The notes below the pieces were generated by a model. That model ran no database searches. It had not been told where the DNA came from and worked only from the letters and a program-made list of their open reading frames with translations. This document shows positions 23,614 to 32,100 of a stretch of DNA of 64,000 nt, piece by piece. Numbering within the stretch: position 1 is the stretch's first letter; every line of letters starts with the position of its first letter. The DNA is from Hetaerina americana. Lineage: Eukaryota; Arthropoda; Insecta; Odonata; Calopterygidae. The stretch lies in NCBI GenBank assembly GCA_022747635.1, contig JAKTNV010000062.1, positions 244,501 to 308,500 on the forward strand, read 5' to 3'. A program made the position numbers and the translations under genes.

Positions 23614-24170
23614 CAGGGTTCGTCCGGAAAATAAGTGTACTGACTCCTGGGCTGGGCGCGCCGCTCCAGGCGCGCCCAGCACCGCTCTGACGGACTGCGA
23701 TTGGAGGGGGGTATGTTGGCAAGCGACGCTGAAAAAGGCAGTCGGCTCTGAGCTGTGGTGTAGTGAGGAGCTCTGTTAACGCGAACCTCCACGCTCGACC
23801 CACGTCACGGAACGCGATGCCGAAGTTTTTGGAGCAGCGTTATTCCATCAAATTTGCGGTAAAGCTTGGGAAATCGTCTACCGAAACTGTCGGTATGATT
23901 AACCAGGCTTACGGGGAGTCAGCCATGTCCAGAAACATGATCTTTCGGTGGCACAAGATGTTCGTGGAGGGCAGAGAAGACGTCGACGACGAGTCTTCGA
24001 GAGGTTCCCGATGATGCCTTCGCGGGAGCGTTCCAGGAATGGGAACGCCGCTGGAACAAGTATATCGACTCACAAGGGTCCTAATTTGAGGAATAATAGC
24101 TTAAGATATGTAAAAGTGTAATACATTTTTTTTCCTGAGCTCAGTACACTTATTTTCCGGACGAACCCTG
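23614..24170 (+). mobile_element. Miniature mariner with 30-bp terminal repeats
   Basis: A complete but internally deleted mariner element of 557 bp. The terminal inverted repeats are exact over 30 bases (23614-23643 and 24141-24170, starting CAGGGTTCGTCCGGAAAATA). Flanking bases are TA on the left and AA on the right, so one base of the TA target duplication has changed. From an ATG at 23817, a 65-codon frame encodes the N-terminal helix-turn-helix region of a mariner transposase (MPKFLEQRYSIKFAVKLGKS, SRNMIFRWHKMFVEGREDV) and stops at 24014. From 24016, in another frame, the transposase C-terminus follows (AFAGAFQEWERRWNKYIDSQ, stop at 24082-24084). The whole catalytic core is deleted, so it can move only if another transposase acts on its ends. 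Confidence 0.9.
23651..23680. repeat. GC-rich 12-bp inverted repeat inside the mini-mariner
   Basis: GCTGGGCGCGCC at 23651-23662 and its exact reverse complement at 23669-23680, with a 6-base loop (GCTCCA). It lies just inside the left terminal repeat. Mariner subterminal regions can carry transposase-binding or hairpin sequence. Here the role is unknown. Confidence 0.8.
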
Positions 24171-24400
24171 AATGAGCCTTGACACCACCCTGTTTAAACC
24201 AAAAGCCTTCTGTGTGTCATATTCCTCACTATAGTCTTCCATTTTGAGGAGTCAAAAGTTCTATAGCATCTCAAAATAGCGCACAGAGTGCACAGTAACA
24301 GCTGAATCTCCATATTAAAAAAAGTAAGGCCTAATTGTGCCCATGGAGGACACAGCGCATCAAACTGTCACTGTGTGGCTTTGAAGAGGTCTTGGGTGAA
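24171..24400. other. Spacer between mini-mariner and tRNA-like segment
   Basis: About 230 bases. Nothing recognised. Confidence 0.4.
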
Positions 24401-25492
24401 GTTCGCGAGGTTTGTAAGTTTCGAGTCAAGTTACCCGGCAAGTCGAAAGATCCGGTGTTCAAGTCCTGCTCTGGGAAATATTTTTGCGCTTGTGATCTAC
24501 TCGATTCCGCAGAATTCCTGCTTCAGTTCTACATTTTCCTCATCCCAAATCACCTTCCTGGATGTAAATGTAACATAAATAGACCAAAAATTTCACACCT
24601 CTGTACATATAAACCCACTAATAAACAGCAATACTTACACTATGATAGTTGCCACCCATATCACACAAAACGCTCCATTCCTCATTCCCTGTCCATAAGA
24701 GGACACAGAAGCTGCAATGACCTCGACTCCCTTGATAATTTTCTTTCAAATTTACACTGTTCCCTCCTCAAACGAGGTTATCCCGAATCCGTCCTGAACA
24801 AAAGAATCCGAAAACATACCTACACTCCCAAACCTTTCTCCAGCGCGGAACCTCACTCTCTTTCAATTTGCACCACATACTTCCCGGGCTTAGAATCTCT
24901 ACGATTAATCCCAAAAGACCTCTACCCTATCCTCAAAAATCATAATGCCACCGCCAACCTTTTTCCCAAATGTCCCTCTGTTACTTTCAAACGCCCCGCC
25001 AACCTATCCGATCTCCTCAAATCAACCATTGCACTCCTTAAATCCCCAACCCGTCCCAAAACCACTCCCATGCCATGCAATAAACCTAGATGCAAAACAT
25101 GCGCTATTTTCAAAACCAAAATCCCATCCCTCTCCCACCCGCTTCATAACTCTCTGCCACCAATTCCCTCCTTTACTTGCACATCTATCAATGCAGTGTA
25201 CCTGCTGAAGTGCCAACTTTGCGCTGCCTATTACATTGGGCAGTGTACCACACCCCTTAATATTAGAATTAACAACCACCGAGCCTCATGCAAAAACTCT
25301 TCCCTAATTGATATGCTCCCTATCCCCAAACACGCCTCCGAAAACAACACTTCCTTTGATAAATGCTATATTGTATCCATCATAGCATCCCTCCCATCCT
25401 CTGATCCTCCTCTGAAACTGAAAACACTAGAGCAATCCTTCATCTGGCTCTTGGAGTCCTGGAATTGGCCAGGAATCAATATTAGGCATTGA
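24335..25492 (+). CDS. Penelope-like element ORF, C-terminal half with GIY-YIG endonuclease
   Basis: An open frame of 385 codons. Its first 65 or so codons run through the tRNA-like segment and are not protein-like. From about 24525 it encodes the end of a Penelope-like polyprotein: KPTNKQQYLHYDSCHPYHTK, SLSIRGHRSCNDLDSLDNFL and LLKRGYPESVLNKRIRK (RT thumb and linker, compare 19900-20150). A Cys-rich stretch follows (MPCNKPRCKTCAIF), then the GIY-YIG nuclease with VYLLKCQLCAAYYIGQCTTP near 25200-25250, NIRINNHRASC, and the C-terminal LKLKTLEQSFIWLLESWNWP. The domain nicks DNA for insertion. The catalytic RT is missing, so the element is 5' truncated, but this half has no stop, which suggests a young or slowly decaying copy. 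The ATG used here is probably not a real start. Confidence 0.8.
   Translation: MCPWRTQRIKLSLCGFEEVLGEVREVCKFRVKLPGKSKDPVFKSCSGKYFCACDLLDSAEFLLQFYIFLIPNHLPGCKCNINRPKISHLCTYKPTNKQQYLHYDSCHPYHTKRSIPHSLSIRGHRSCNDLDSLDNFLSNLHCSLLKRGYPESVLNKRIRKHTYTPKPFSSAEPHSLSICTTYFPGLESLRLIPKDLYPILKNHNATANLFPKCPSVTFKRPANLSDLLKSTIALLKSPTRPKTTPMPCNKPRCKTCAIFKTKIPSLSHPLHNSLPPIPSFTCTSINAVYLLKCQLCAAYYIGQCTTPLNIRINNHRASCKNSSLIDMLPIPKHASENNTSFDKCYIVSIIASLPSSDPPLKLKTLEQSFIWLLESWNWPGINIRH
24440..24522 (+). mobile_element. tRNA-like (SINE-type) segment, copy 1
   Basis: CCCGGCAAGTCGAAAGATCC is followed by GGTGTTCAAGTCC, a B-box-like (T-arm) sequence, and then AAATATTTTTGCGCTTGTGA and CTCGATTCCGC. The same string with small changes (GGTTCGAGTCC B box) lies at 59488-59570. 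The B box and the conserved 3' extension suggest a tRNA-derived SINE or a 5' segment of a retroelement. The A box is not clear. Here the segment joins directly to Penelope-like coding sequence at about 24525. Confidence 0.5.
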
Positions 25493-25660
25493 TTACCCTG
25501 CTCCAAATATATTTTCATCCCCCTTCCTGCCCCATCACCTTCTACATTTTCCCCACCCTTCTAACGCTGCCCCTTCAAACCCTTCCCTTCCGAATTCTCT
25601 CCACACCTTCCCCTTCCATCCATCGCTCCAGCCCTCGTATTCCCTTCAGTTCTGTCCCTC
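25493..25660 (+). other. Penelope-like 3' UTR
   Basis: C/T-rich sequence between the polyprotein stop and the hammerhead-like motif. It reads as untranslated tail and has no other feature. Confidence 0.4.
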
Positions 25661-25700
25661 TCTTCCTTGATGAAGGTGGCTACGACCACCGAAAATTCGA
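25661..25700 (+). ncRNA. Hammerhead-ribozyme-like motif (degenerate)
   Basis: TTGATGA at 25667-25673 fits the core CUGANGA box with its first C changed to T. It is followed by one extra A and a perfect 5-bp helix (GGTGG 25675-25679, CCACC 25686-25690, loop CTACGA). Then comes GAAAATTC at 25691-25698, giving GAAA, a self-complementary AATT as minimal helix III, and a UUC cleavage triplet. Helix I is weak. It lies 170 bp after the stop codon of the Penelope-like ORF. Published work reports hammerhead motifs with very short helix III in Penelope-like elements. The changed C3 probably destroys cleavage. Confidence 0.5.
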
Positions 25701-25759
25701 AAAATAGTCTCTTTTTTGTGTGTTTCTGTGTTTTTTTGTCTGTGTCCACTAGTGCTAAG

Positions 25760-25800
25760 TGTTATACAATAAATAAATAAATATATGTATATATATTTAT
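25760..25800. repeat. A/T-rich simple repeat
   Basis: AATAAATAAATAAATATATG-type sequence followed by TATATATTTA. Short simple repeat between the Penelope-like tail and the SINE-like segment. Confidence 0.7.
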
Positions 25801-25804
25801 TGTA

Positions 25805-26000
25805 ATGTCACCCTGAGGTTACGGGTTCGAATCCCGGAGTTGGTAGGATTTTAGAGCAGTACGTAGACCGATCGCTGCTTCCTGGGTGATATGTGGAGAG
25901 CCCTGAGTGAGAGGCCTTGAACTGAATGAACCTTTGGCGCACGTATTTCGTTGTAAGAGTAGGCTGATGCCGGCGCCGGGTTTCTCTCTCCACCCTTCCT
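25805..26000 (+). mobile_element. SINE-like element with tRNA B box
   Basis: GGTTACGGGTTCGAATCCCG contains a perfect B box (GGTTCGAATCC at 25824-25834) within a plausible T-arm (CGGGTTCGAATCCCG pairs into a stem). No A box is seen upstream, so the tRNA head is truncated. A body of about 150 bases follows without coding features. This layout (tRNA T-arm, then unrelated body) is typical of a 5'-truncated tRNA-derived SINE. Another copy in the window was not found. Confidence 0.55.
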
Positions 26001-27480
26001 CCGTTCCCTAAAACATCCTGCCTCTACCAAATTAACCCCACGGATCCATAATGGTGCAAATTATCTCTGCTGTCTGTCGCCTACTTATCCGTACTTGTAG
26101 TCCGGTTGAACAGTTCCTCATTCCGCATGCCGATGCCAATGTCCGACTTTGGCATTCCGAATCATATACGGCCTTGGGCGCAACAATGCAATTGTATCTA
26201 AATCATCATTTTCACGTTTATTTCTGATTACCGAAGCAAATAAAGATAACCATATAATTACCGGAGGCCATAAAAATCGATTACCACTCCGACTCTTCCG
26301 GAGCAACAAAAACGAGTCTCTCATGACGACGCTCGCCTCTCGGGAAAGAATCTCTCGCCCTTCAACGTCCAATGGGAAACTAAATAAAAAAACCACACAC
26401 ACACACGACCAGAGGGCATTTCATTTGTTCCCTATTTAATCTCAAAACATACGAAGGCATTGGGAGTGTTGCAAACGGGGAGAGGATGAAAACGCAGGGC
26501 ATTTGTCCATTAGGGCGCTAAAGAGCACGCAAGGGTTGGCGTCCGGAGGGCGTGATTTTTCCTATTGTCTCGATGCCACGAGAGCTAAAGAAAAGGAAAA
26601 GATAAACGCTCTCCCTCCGAGAATGGAACGCGTCGCCTCGAGTTATTTCTCAACCCGCAACTTCGGCGTGGGTCGCCCGCGCTAATGCATATTCGAGAGG
26701 GTGATTTAAGGCGACGGGCGGAGGCGAGTGCGTAGGAATGAATGAATTCCCTCGGCTACTTAGTCCGTGGAGAATTGCTACCAAAGAGCAGTCAGTCCTA
26801 ATGCCTACCACAAACAGCGGGGCCATTACAACGGGCGGCCCACCCCAGTCTCAAGTTCGAGAGTTGTGTCGGCCGAGGAAGGAAGGGGAGACTCGCACAT
26901 CGTCCCTTTGGATGCGAAAGGCCCTTAAGGGTCCGTCCCAGGGCCGGACGGAAGGAGGATGGCCTCCATCCCCCGCTAAACCGTCGGACGTGTTCAAATT
27001 CGCACTCGACGAACATTTAATTTAATCAGATTTAACTTTCAATGTTTCGTTCGCTCGGATGTGAAATGGAACGGAATAGCGTAGAATAGAAGTGTTCTTA
27101 CATTTGCACCATAACCTACATATTCTCAGTGTGCACACCCACTCAATTTAAATTTATCATGGCAATTGAATTAGAGTGATCGAGTGTAGAAGAGATCTGC
27201 GGCTTTAGAGCGTCATTTTTACAATGGACCACAAGGGATCGCTGTAACTTAATACGACCACGCCAAAGAATAATACAATATTCATCTTTTTTCATCCTCA
27301 GTAGCCTAGTATGCCGTTGTAATTTCATCTAACCTTATTTCAAAGTCAAAGCCGGTCTCGCATGCTTCGAGAAGTAGACCACACTTAAACATCGCAGCGC
27401 ATGCGCCTCTGTTCATAAATATAGACGATCAATTAAATCATTTTACATATTCACTGCAAGATGCCGCATTTACGGCGTTC
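26001..27480. other. No recognisable gene
   Basis: About 1.5 kb. Frames at 26149-26439 (plus) and 26118-26402 (minus) overlap each other and have no domain. GC-rich part at 26650-26960. No RNA gene or repeat seen. Confidence 0.4.
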
Positions 27481-27481
27481 C

Positions 27482-27535
27482 TTCACCCCCTGCCATACCC
27501 CTGAGCCGCGCCCTACAGGGTATCACATCGATATG
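27482..27535 (+). mobile_element. LINE 3' tail, plus strand
   Basis: CTTCACCCCCTGCCATACCC followed by CTGAGCCGCGCCCTACAGGG TATCA. It matches the sense strand of the shared LINE tail (TTCACCCCCTGCCACACACC, hairpin, GCAGGGTAT). Confidence 0.55.
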
Positions 27536-28100
27536 AATCATGCATCGCAGACTTCGTTGCTTGACTTTAGTGTCTGGTACCAATGCAATGACTATTTCTA
27601 ATATTTTCTCCTATTGATGGAATTATTTAAATGGTGTCATCAGTGTCCAAGACTAAAATATAAAGAATGTGCAAGTCGCCGCAACTCATCTCATTGTCAG
27701 TTTTTTGGTTAGGAATGAGCAGTAACAAATTGGAGATGATTGAAGGCCTCCATGGATCATTTCCAGCTTTAAGGACGAATAAATCAATTGAGTAGAAATA
27801 CGAATTATTTTCTTAACCAAAGGCTCCGAGATGTAAATTAAAATCCAATGGACCTTTCATTGCACTTGAAGCACTTTTCTCCAAACTTGGCACGCAAGTA
27901 GGGCACGAATCCACGCTTCGCCACTCGAGATTCGAACCCAAACGGAATGACGGTTGCAGGGCACATCTTCAGTTTGCTTGGGAATTATTGAGGCGACAAA
28001 TCATATCGGTAGATTAAGAAGTGCAACCAAGCCGTGGCACTGATATGCAGCATGAGAAGACGAAGGGAAAAACTACGAATCACGACCCTTAAAAGAATTA
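27536..28100. other. No recognisable gene
   Basis: About 560 bases of AT-rich sequence with short frames only. Confidence 0.4.
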
Positions 28101-28154
28101 GTACTCCCTTTTCAAGAAGTTCTCCCGGGTTTCCCACCGGGTCAGGTTGCAGTA

Positions 28155-28197
28155 CACCGACGTTTCGATGACTGACTCTGCCATCGTCTTCAGGGTG
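28155..28197 (-). ncRNA. Hammerhead-ribozyme-like motif, minus strand
   Basis: Read on the minus strand: helix I strand CACC, core CTGAAGA (fits CUGANGA), one extra C, helix II of 6 bp (GATGGC with GTCATC, one G-U, loop AGAGTCA), then GAAACGTC, then GGTG, which pairs with the CACC. GAAACGTC gives the GAAA box, a self-complementary ACGU helix III and the GUC cleavage triplet, all in hammerhead order. The extra base between core and helix II departs from the consensus. It lies 3' of the minus-strand GIY-YIG fragment at 28774-29151, where a Penelope-like terminal repeat would be. The related motif at 29548-29590 is on the other strand. Confidence 0.6.
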
Positions 28198-28209
28198 AAG
28201 TTCAGAGAG

Positions 28210-28600
28210 TTTTAGTTTTTTCAAAGGTTTTTATTTGCCAAAAACATTTTACAAGATATTCAGACCGTGGTGAGCGACCGGCTCCTCGCCGGCCTTTTCG
28301 CTGCCCAGCATTCTCTGCTCCTCAGCGATGGCACATTCGGCAAAATTCACGGGGATTCCCTAGGGACCCCGTCCGCGTCGTACCATTTCGGAGCTAAATA
28401 CAAGATATTCAGAGCATGTTCAGTTTCAGTTTTATAGGTTTTTATTTCCGTATTAGAACAGTATACAAGAGATATATAAAATATATGGAAACATAACAAA
28501 AACAATACGGAAACCCAGTTGTAGGATAGACTCCTCTTCGGGGTGGAAAAAATAAATATGGACAGGCTACAAAGATGGTAGCGTTTGCGGAAAAACCTTT
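28210..28600. mobile_element. Unclassified insertion splitting a Penelope-like 3' end
   Basis: The sense-strand sequence of the Penelope-like 3' region (ending near 28605 with a GTTCATGCTCTGAAAAG string) seems to resume at about 28205 with CTCTGAACTTCACC. The 390 bases between are unlike it and contain repeated TAGGTTTTTATTT strings (28218, 28436) and polyA-rich parts. I take it as a later insertion of unknown type. Its boundaries are approximate. Confidence 0.35.
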
Positions 28601-28604
28601 CTTT

Positions 28605-28773
28605 TCTTTTCAGAGCATGAACAAGGCCTGGTATTTATACTCTCCGCCAAGGCTCAGGCGTGCGGAAGCGTTCCGCGAACTCTCGGAACTCCATTGGTCG
28701 GAAGCGTTAATGTGCTCCGCTACGGCCAATCGGGTGCGTTCCATGCATTTTTTATTTTCTTTAGCACTGGCTT
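28605..28773 (-). promoter_or_regulatory. Penelope-like 3' region with TATA-like box
   Basis: Sense strand (minus) downstream of the GIY-YIG stop. It contains GGCGGAGAGTATAAATACCA near 28630-28650, a TATA-box-like string. Penelope-like elements carry terminal repeats that hold the promoter before the hammerhead, so a TATA box upstream of the motif at 28155-28197 fits. The promoter role is inference from layout. Confidence 0.35.
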
Positions 28774-29310
28774 TCAAGTGTTAGTGCTGATTCGGAAGCC
28801 GTTGTCTCTGTTGAAATTGCTGATGTTTAGTCGAATTTCAACGGCTTCTTTCAGCATGCGATCCCAGTAGCCGTTGGCGTGGCATAGCAGCCTCTTCGTG
28901 ACGGTAAAGTTAATTCTGTGGTCATTATTGAGGCGATGATCGGCGACCGCAGATTTTGCTGGGTATAATAATCTGATGCACCTCTCGTGTTCCTTTAGGC
29001 GTGTTTCTATGGTGCGGCCGGTCTCCCCAATGTATGCTTGGCCGCACTCGCAAGGAATCCGGTACACTCCTGAGGTCTTCAATCCCCGTTTGTCTTTAGC
29101 CGTGTCCAGGACCGATTGCAGCTTCCTTATCGGTTTGTGGATAGTTTCCACCTTGTACTATCTTAATATTCTTGAGACTTCATCGTAGAGACAAAGGGGA
29201 TGCAGGCTCTGGCAACTGGTTTTTCTGCCTCTTCTCTCCTACTTTCAGGATTTGTGAAGGCCCTTCTGTACATGTGTATTCTCCCGCCTAATTTTTAAGT
29301 TAGTCAATAG
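28774..29310 (-). mobile_element. Penelope-like GIY-YIG endonuclease fragment (second family)
   Basis: The minus-strand frame 29151-28774 encodes METIHKPIRKLQSVLDTAKD, then SGVYRIPCECGQAYIGETGR with the GIY-YIG core (GVYRIPC and AYIGETGR), TIETRLKEHERC, an ADHRLNNDHRINF region with conserved His, and LKEAVEIRLNISNFNRDNGF before the stop. Traces upstream to about 29310 (ARACIPFVSTM) fit the linker that precedes this in Penelope-like proteins. The RT is absent. The protein differs clearly from the GIY-YIG at 24.5-25.5 kb, so two Penelope-like lineages are present. Hammerhead-like motifs flank it at 28155-28197 (same strand) and 29548-29590 (opposite strand). Confidence 0.85.
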
Positions 29311-29547
29311 TACAAGCCGTTTCCTGCCGGCTTGAAATCTTTTTATGTTCATTCATGTGAGTATGTGTTCCTCACGTGCTCGTTTCAAGTTTCATTTTCT
29401 CACAAACAACACGCACACTGACGTCAGCTTATTCGTATTGCCATAGTTTTTAAACTTTATGTAAATCGGCCGGTTACGCCCACTGGGACGGTATATGTGT
29501 GCCCTTCACAAGGCTTCCAGTGAGCCATTTCGTCAAGCTCTGAACTT
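29311..29547. other. Possible Penelope-like 5' leader
   Basis: Upstream of the plus-strand hammerhead-like motif. Contains GACGGTATATGTGTGCCCTT (a TATA-like string) and CACAAGGCTTCCAGTGAGCC, comparable in position to the TATA-like box of the other terminal copy. No gene. Confidence 0.3.
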
Positions 29548-29590
29548 CACCCTGAAGATGATGGCAGAGTCAGCTGTCGAAACGTCGGTG
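29548..29590 (+). ncRNA. Hammerhead-ribozyme-like motif, plus strand
   Basis: Helix I strand CACC (29548-29551), core CTGAAGA (29552-29558), one extra T, helix II of 6 pairs (GATGGC with GCTGTC, two G-U pairs, loop AGAGTCA), GAAACGTC (29579-29586) and GGTG (29587-29590) closing helix I. It is the same architecture as at 28155-28197, and about 100 bases around the two copies match closely (TCTGAACTTCACC before, TACTGCAACCTGAC after). The differences in helix II keep most pairs, as expected for an RNA structure. Cleavage has not been shown. Confidence 0.6.
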
Positions 29591-29639
29591 TACTGCAACC
29601 TGACTCGGTGGGAAACCCGAGAGAACTTCTTGAATACCA

Positions 29640-31110
29640 TACGCCGGGAAAACCTGAGATCCTTAGCACTCCCTTATCCGCTCATCAATCAAATTTACAA
29701 CGGCGGGTGCATGTTATTATGCATTTATGTTCCCAAGGCTAGACGAATTCCACCGTTTTTACAACCCCCAGGAAATACAGACAGCCTTCCAGCCAAAAAA
29801 AAAAGAATTTCTGTGCAAAGAATTTTGGGGTGCAAGTACACATAAATTACGGAAAGTGTACTGCCGTCTCGGAATAATGAGAAAGCACGCTCGTCTTGAA
29901 GCAGTAAAGAAGGAGGGCGGTCCATGGTCGGTCGGCATGGCATCGTCCCTATAAGGGCTGGCGGGAGAGAGGCAGGACAGACACGAGAGACCAACGCAAA
30001 ATGATTATAGGAAAGATTTAGTCCACCCAATTCCCGAGTTCCGTCCGTCTACATACAAATGAAACATTTGAAATATGAGGACTGGAGTCAGCAATACATT
30101 TCCAGAAGAATCCGTTTCATGCGAATAATTATGACCAATTACGGAACTCCATCACGCATGCGCCCACGCACTCCTCTTCCCTAGTACATCCAATTTAAGC
30201 GGACGACATTAATTACGGATTAATCAACGGCGGAATTATTTTTCAATCCTAATCCAAAAGCGTATTAATGAGGCGGAGCTGGAAAAGAGTCACGTCTCGG
30301 TGATATACGGGTGACGCGGGACCTCACTAATATACTATACGGGTACTGGATCGATTCCCTTTTTCGGAACGCCCTGTATCAATGATATTTCTCCACATTA
30401 ATTAGAACGCATAACAGGACGTTTTCCGTATGGGTTTGATAAAATAATATGTTAATTACGTAATGTGCCCGAGGACATGGGGTCGTCGTGTCATAAGTAA
30501 TGTTTTAGGACGGCGACGCGCCCCCCCCCCCCCACTCCCACTTTCGAAAGAGGTCCGAAATTTATTCAGCGACTGGTTCCGTCCGCTTTAATGGCGCGGG
30601 GCGACGTCGTCCATCAAACCGTTTTGGAGACACCTTAAATCATCCAACCGAACGAGACTACCTTAATTACGCATTAATAAAACAATTTTAGAACGCATCA
30701 TTATCCTTCAAGTCGTATGGTCAGTATTTCGATGTCTTCCGAGAGACATTTCGGAGAGGTAAAAGAAATGTTTCTCTAACCTAGTCGCACACTTCGCATT
30801 AGATGACCGCGTGCGTAATTTGCATTTACGTAAACTGCGAAAAAATAAATATTAAAGAGAGCAAAACCTTGGTAACCGCGCCACGGGAGTGAATTTCTTG
30901 TGCTATGTACATATTTATCATTCTTTCGCTCGCCCGTGAAATTATATGATTACTTTGACCATTTTTATCTCGAGTTGTTGAACTGGACATTTGATCCGCC
31001 CAGTGAAACGTTTTAGCAGGGTGAATTTAGCAGGGTGAAATAGGTTCAGAGGCTGGAGGGGATCGATTGAACGCACACAACCTATCAGACAAGATTTTAA
31101 GGGGGCAGTC
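29640..31110. other. No recognisable gene
   Basis: About 1.5 kb. Frames at 29495-29845 and 30030-29725 run through the Penelope-like terminal sequence or are low complexity. PolyC run near 30521-30532. No other feature. Confidence 0.4.
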
Positions 31111-31116
31111 AAGAAT

Positions 31117-31252
31117 GTGACTTACGTTTCGGCTTAGGCGGGTAGGGCTAGAGCCGCCATATTGCTGTCTAAACGTCCCTACACTCAGTCCACGCATCCC
31201 GCTGTGGTAGTGTATGGTGCAGACCGACTGTGATTCTTCTACTTTGCTCACC
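31117..31252 (+). repeat. Unclassified interspersed repeat, copy 1
   Basis: About 135 bases that match, in opposite orientation, 39292-39445. Shared strings include GTCCCTACACTC, a GGTGCAGACNGACTGTG string and TACGTTTCGGCC-like ends. Copies are diverged. No coding capacity or terminal repeats were found. The reverse strand contains GCCGAAACGTA, similar to part of the hammerhead motifs, but no core box. Confidence 0.6.
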
Positions 31253-32100
31253 CTGAACTGATTGGAGTGATATGAACTGAAATCAACGGAAAAATTTGTA
31301 AAATCACCGATTGACGCGATCCACGCGATCTCTCGCTAGACGTGGCTTGCAGCAAAACAACGCTTTGACAGTGACGCATTCTGGTGTGTAAAAAAGTGAT
31401 TCAAATGACAGGCACCAGATTTCTTCAGAAAGCTTGTGTCGTTATGATATATGCTTCAATTTAAATGACGACTATGTAGAAAAATAGTTTGCGAATGTGC
31501 CTCTCGAATGTATAGAATGAAACTTTATCTTGCCGCCACGTTCATATTTTATATCAAAGCGTAAGTTGCCCTATGGACAAAGTTGGCAATATCCGTGAAG
31601 GTTCCATTTGGGATTTTTTTCTAGTTTTAATTTGCATAGGTAAATATTTTCGAGAAATTGATAATTACATACTCGTGCATAAGGAAAGCATTCGCCCTTA
31701 CGAACGCACGCACTCTAGCTCTTAAACGCAGATGGTTAGGCATAAGAGTATTCAGCACATAGAGGAGAGGCATCAATCACGCCGTCCCGCAGATTCAAAA
31801 GGACGACGTGGTCCAAATGCGTATCAACTCCTGAGCATCCGAGATCGAAACTACGTACCAAGGCGCAAATGAACTCTTAAGAGCAGTCGGCTGGCGTCAA
31901 TGCCTTCCTTTGGGGAAAAGGCAAGCGTAAAAAGAGTCTGTCGCGATGCCAACACAAAATGCTGAACACCGCCGAAATAGATATTCACAGCATTAGCGGA
32001 AACATTTACGTTTCAGACCGCCGAGGAGGCGGCGAGAAATAATGCTTCAGAGCTCGGGAATAAAATTGGAAGAAAGGCTCTCGGAAGTCTACACTCGAGA
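31253..32100. other. No recognisable gene
   Basis: AT-rich sequence, short frames only, no motif. Confidence 0.4.

Noticed and set aside
31117..31252. Hammerhead motif on the minus strand (GCCGAAACGTA)
   Set aside because: No CUGANGA-type box at the right distance and no helix II in either copy of the repeat.
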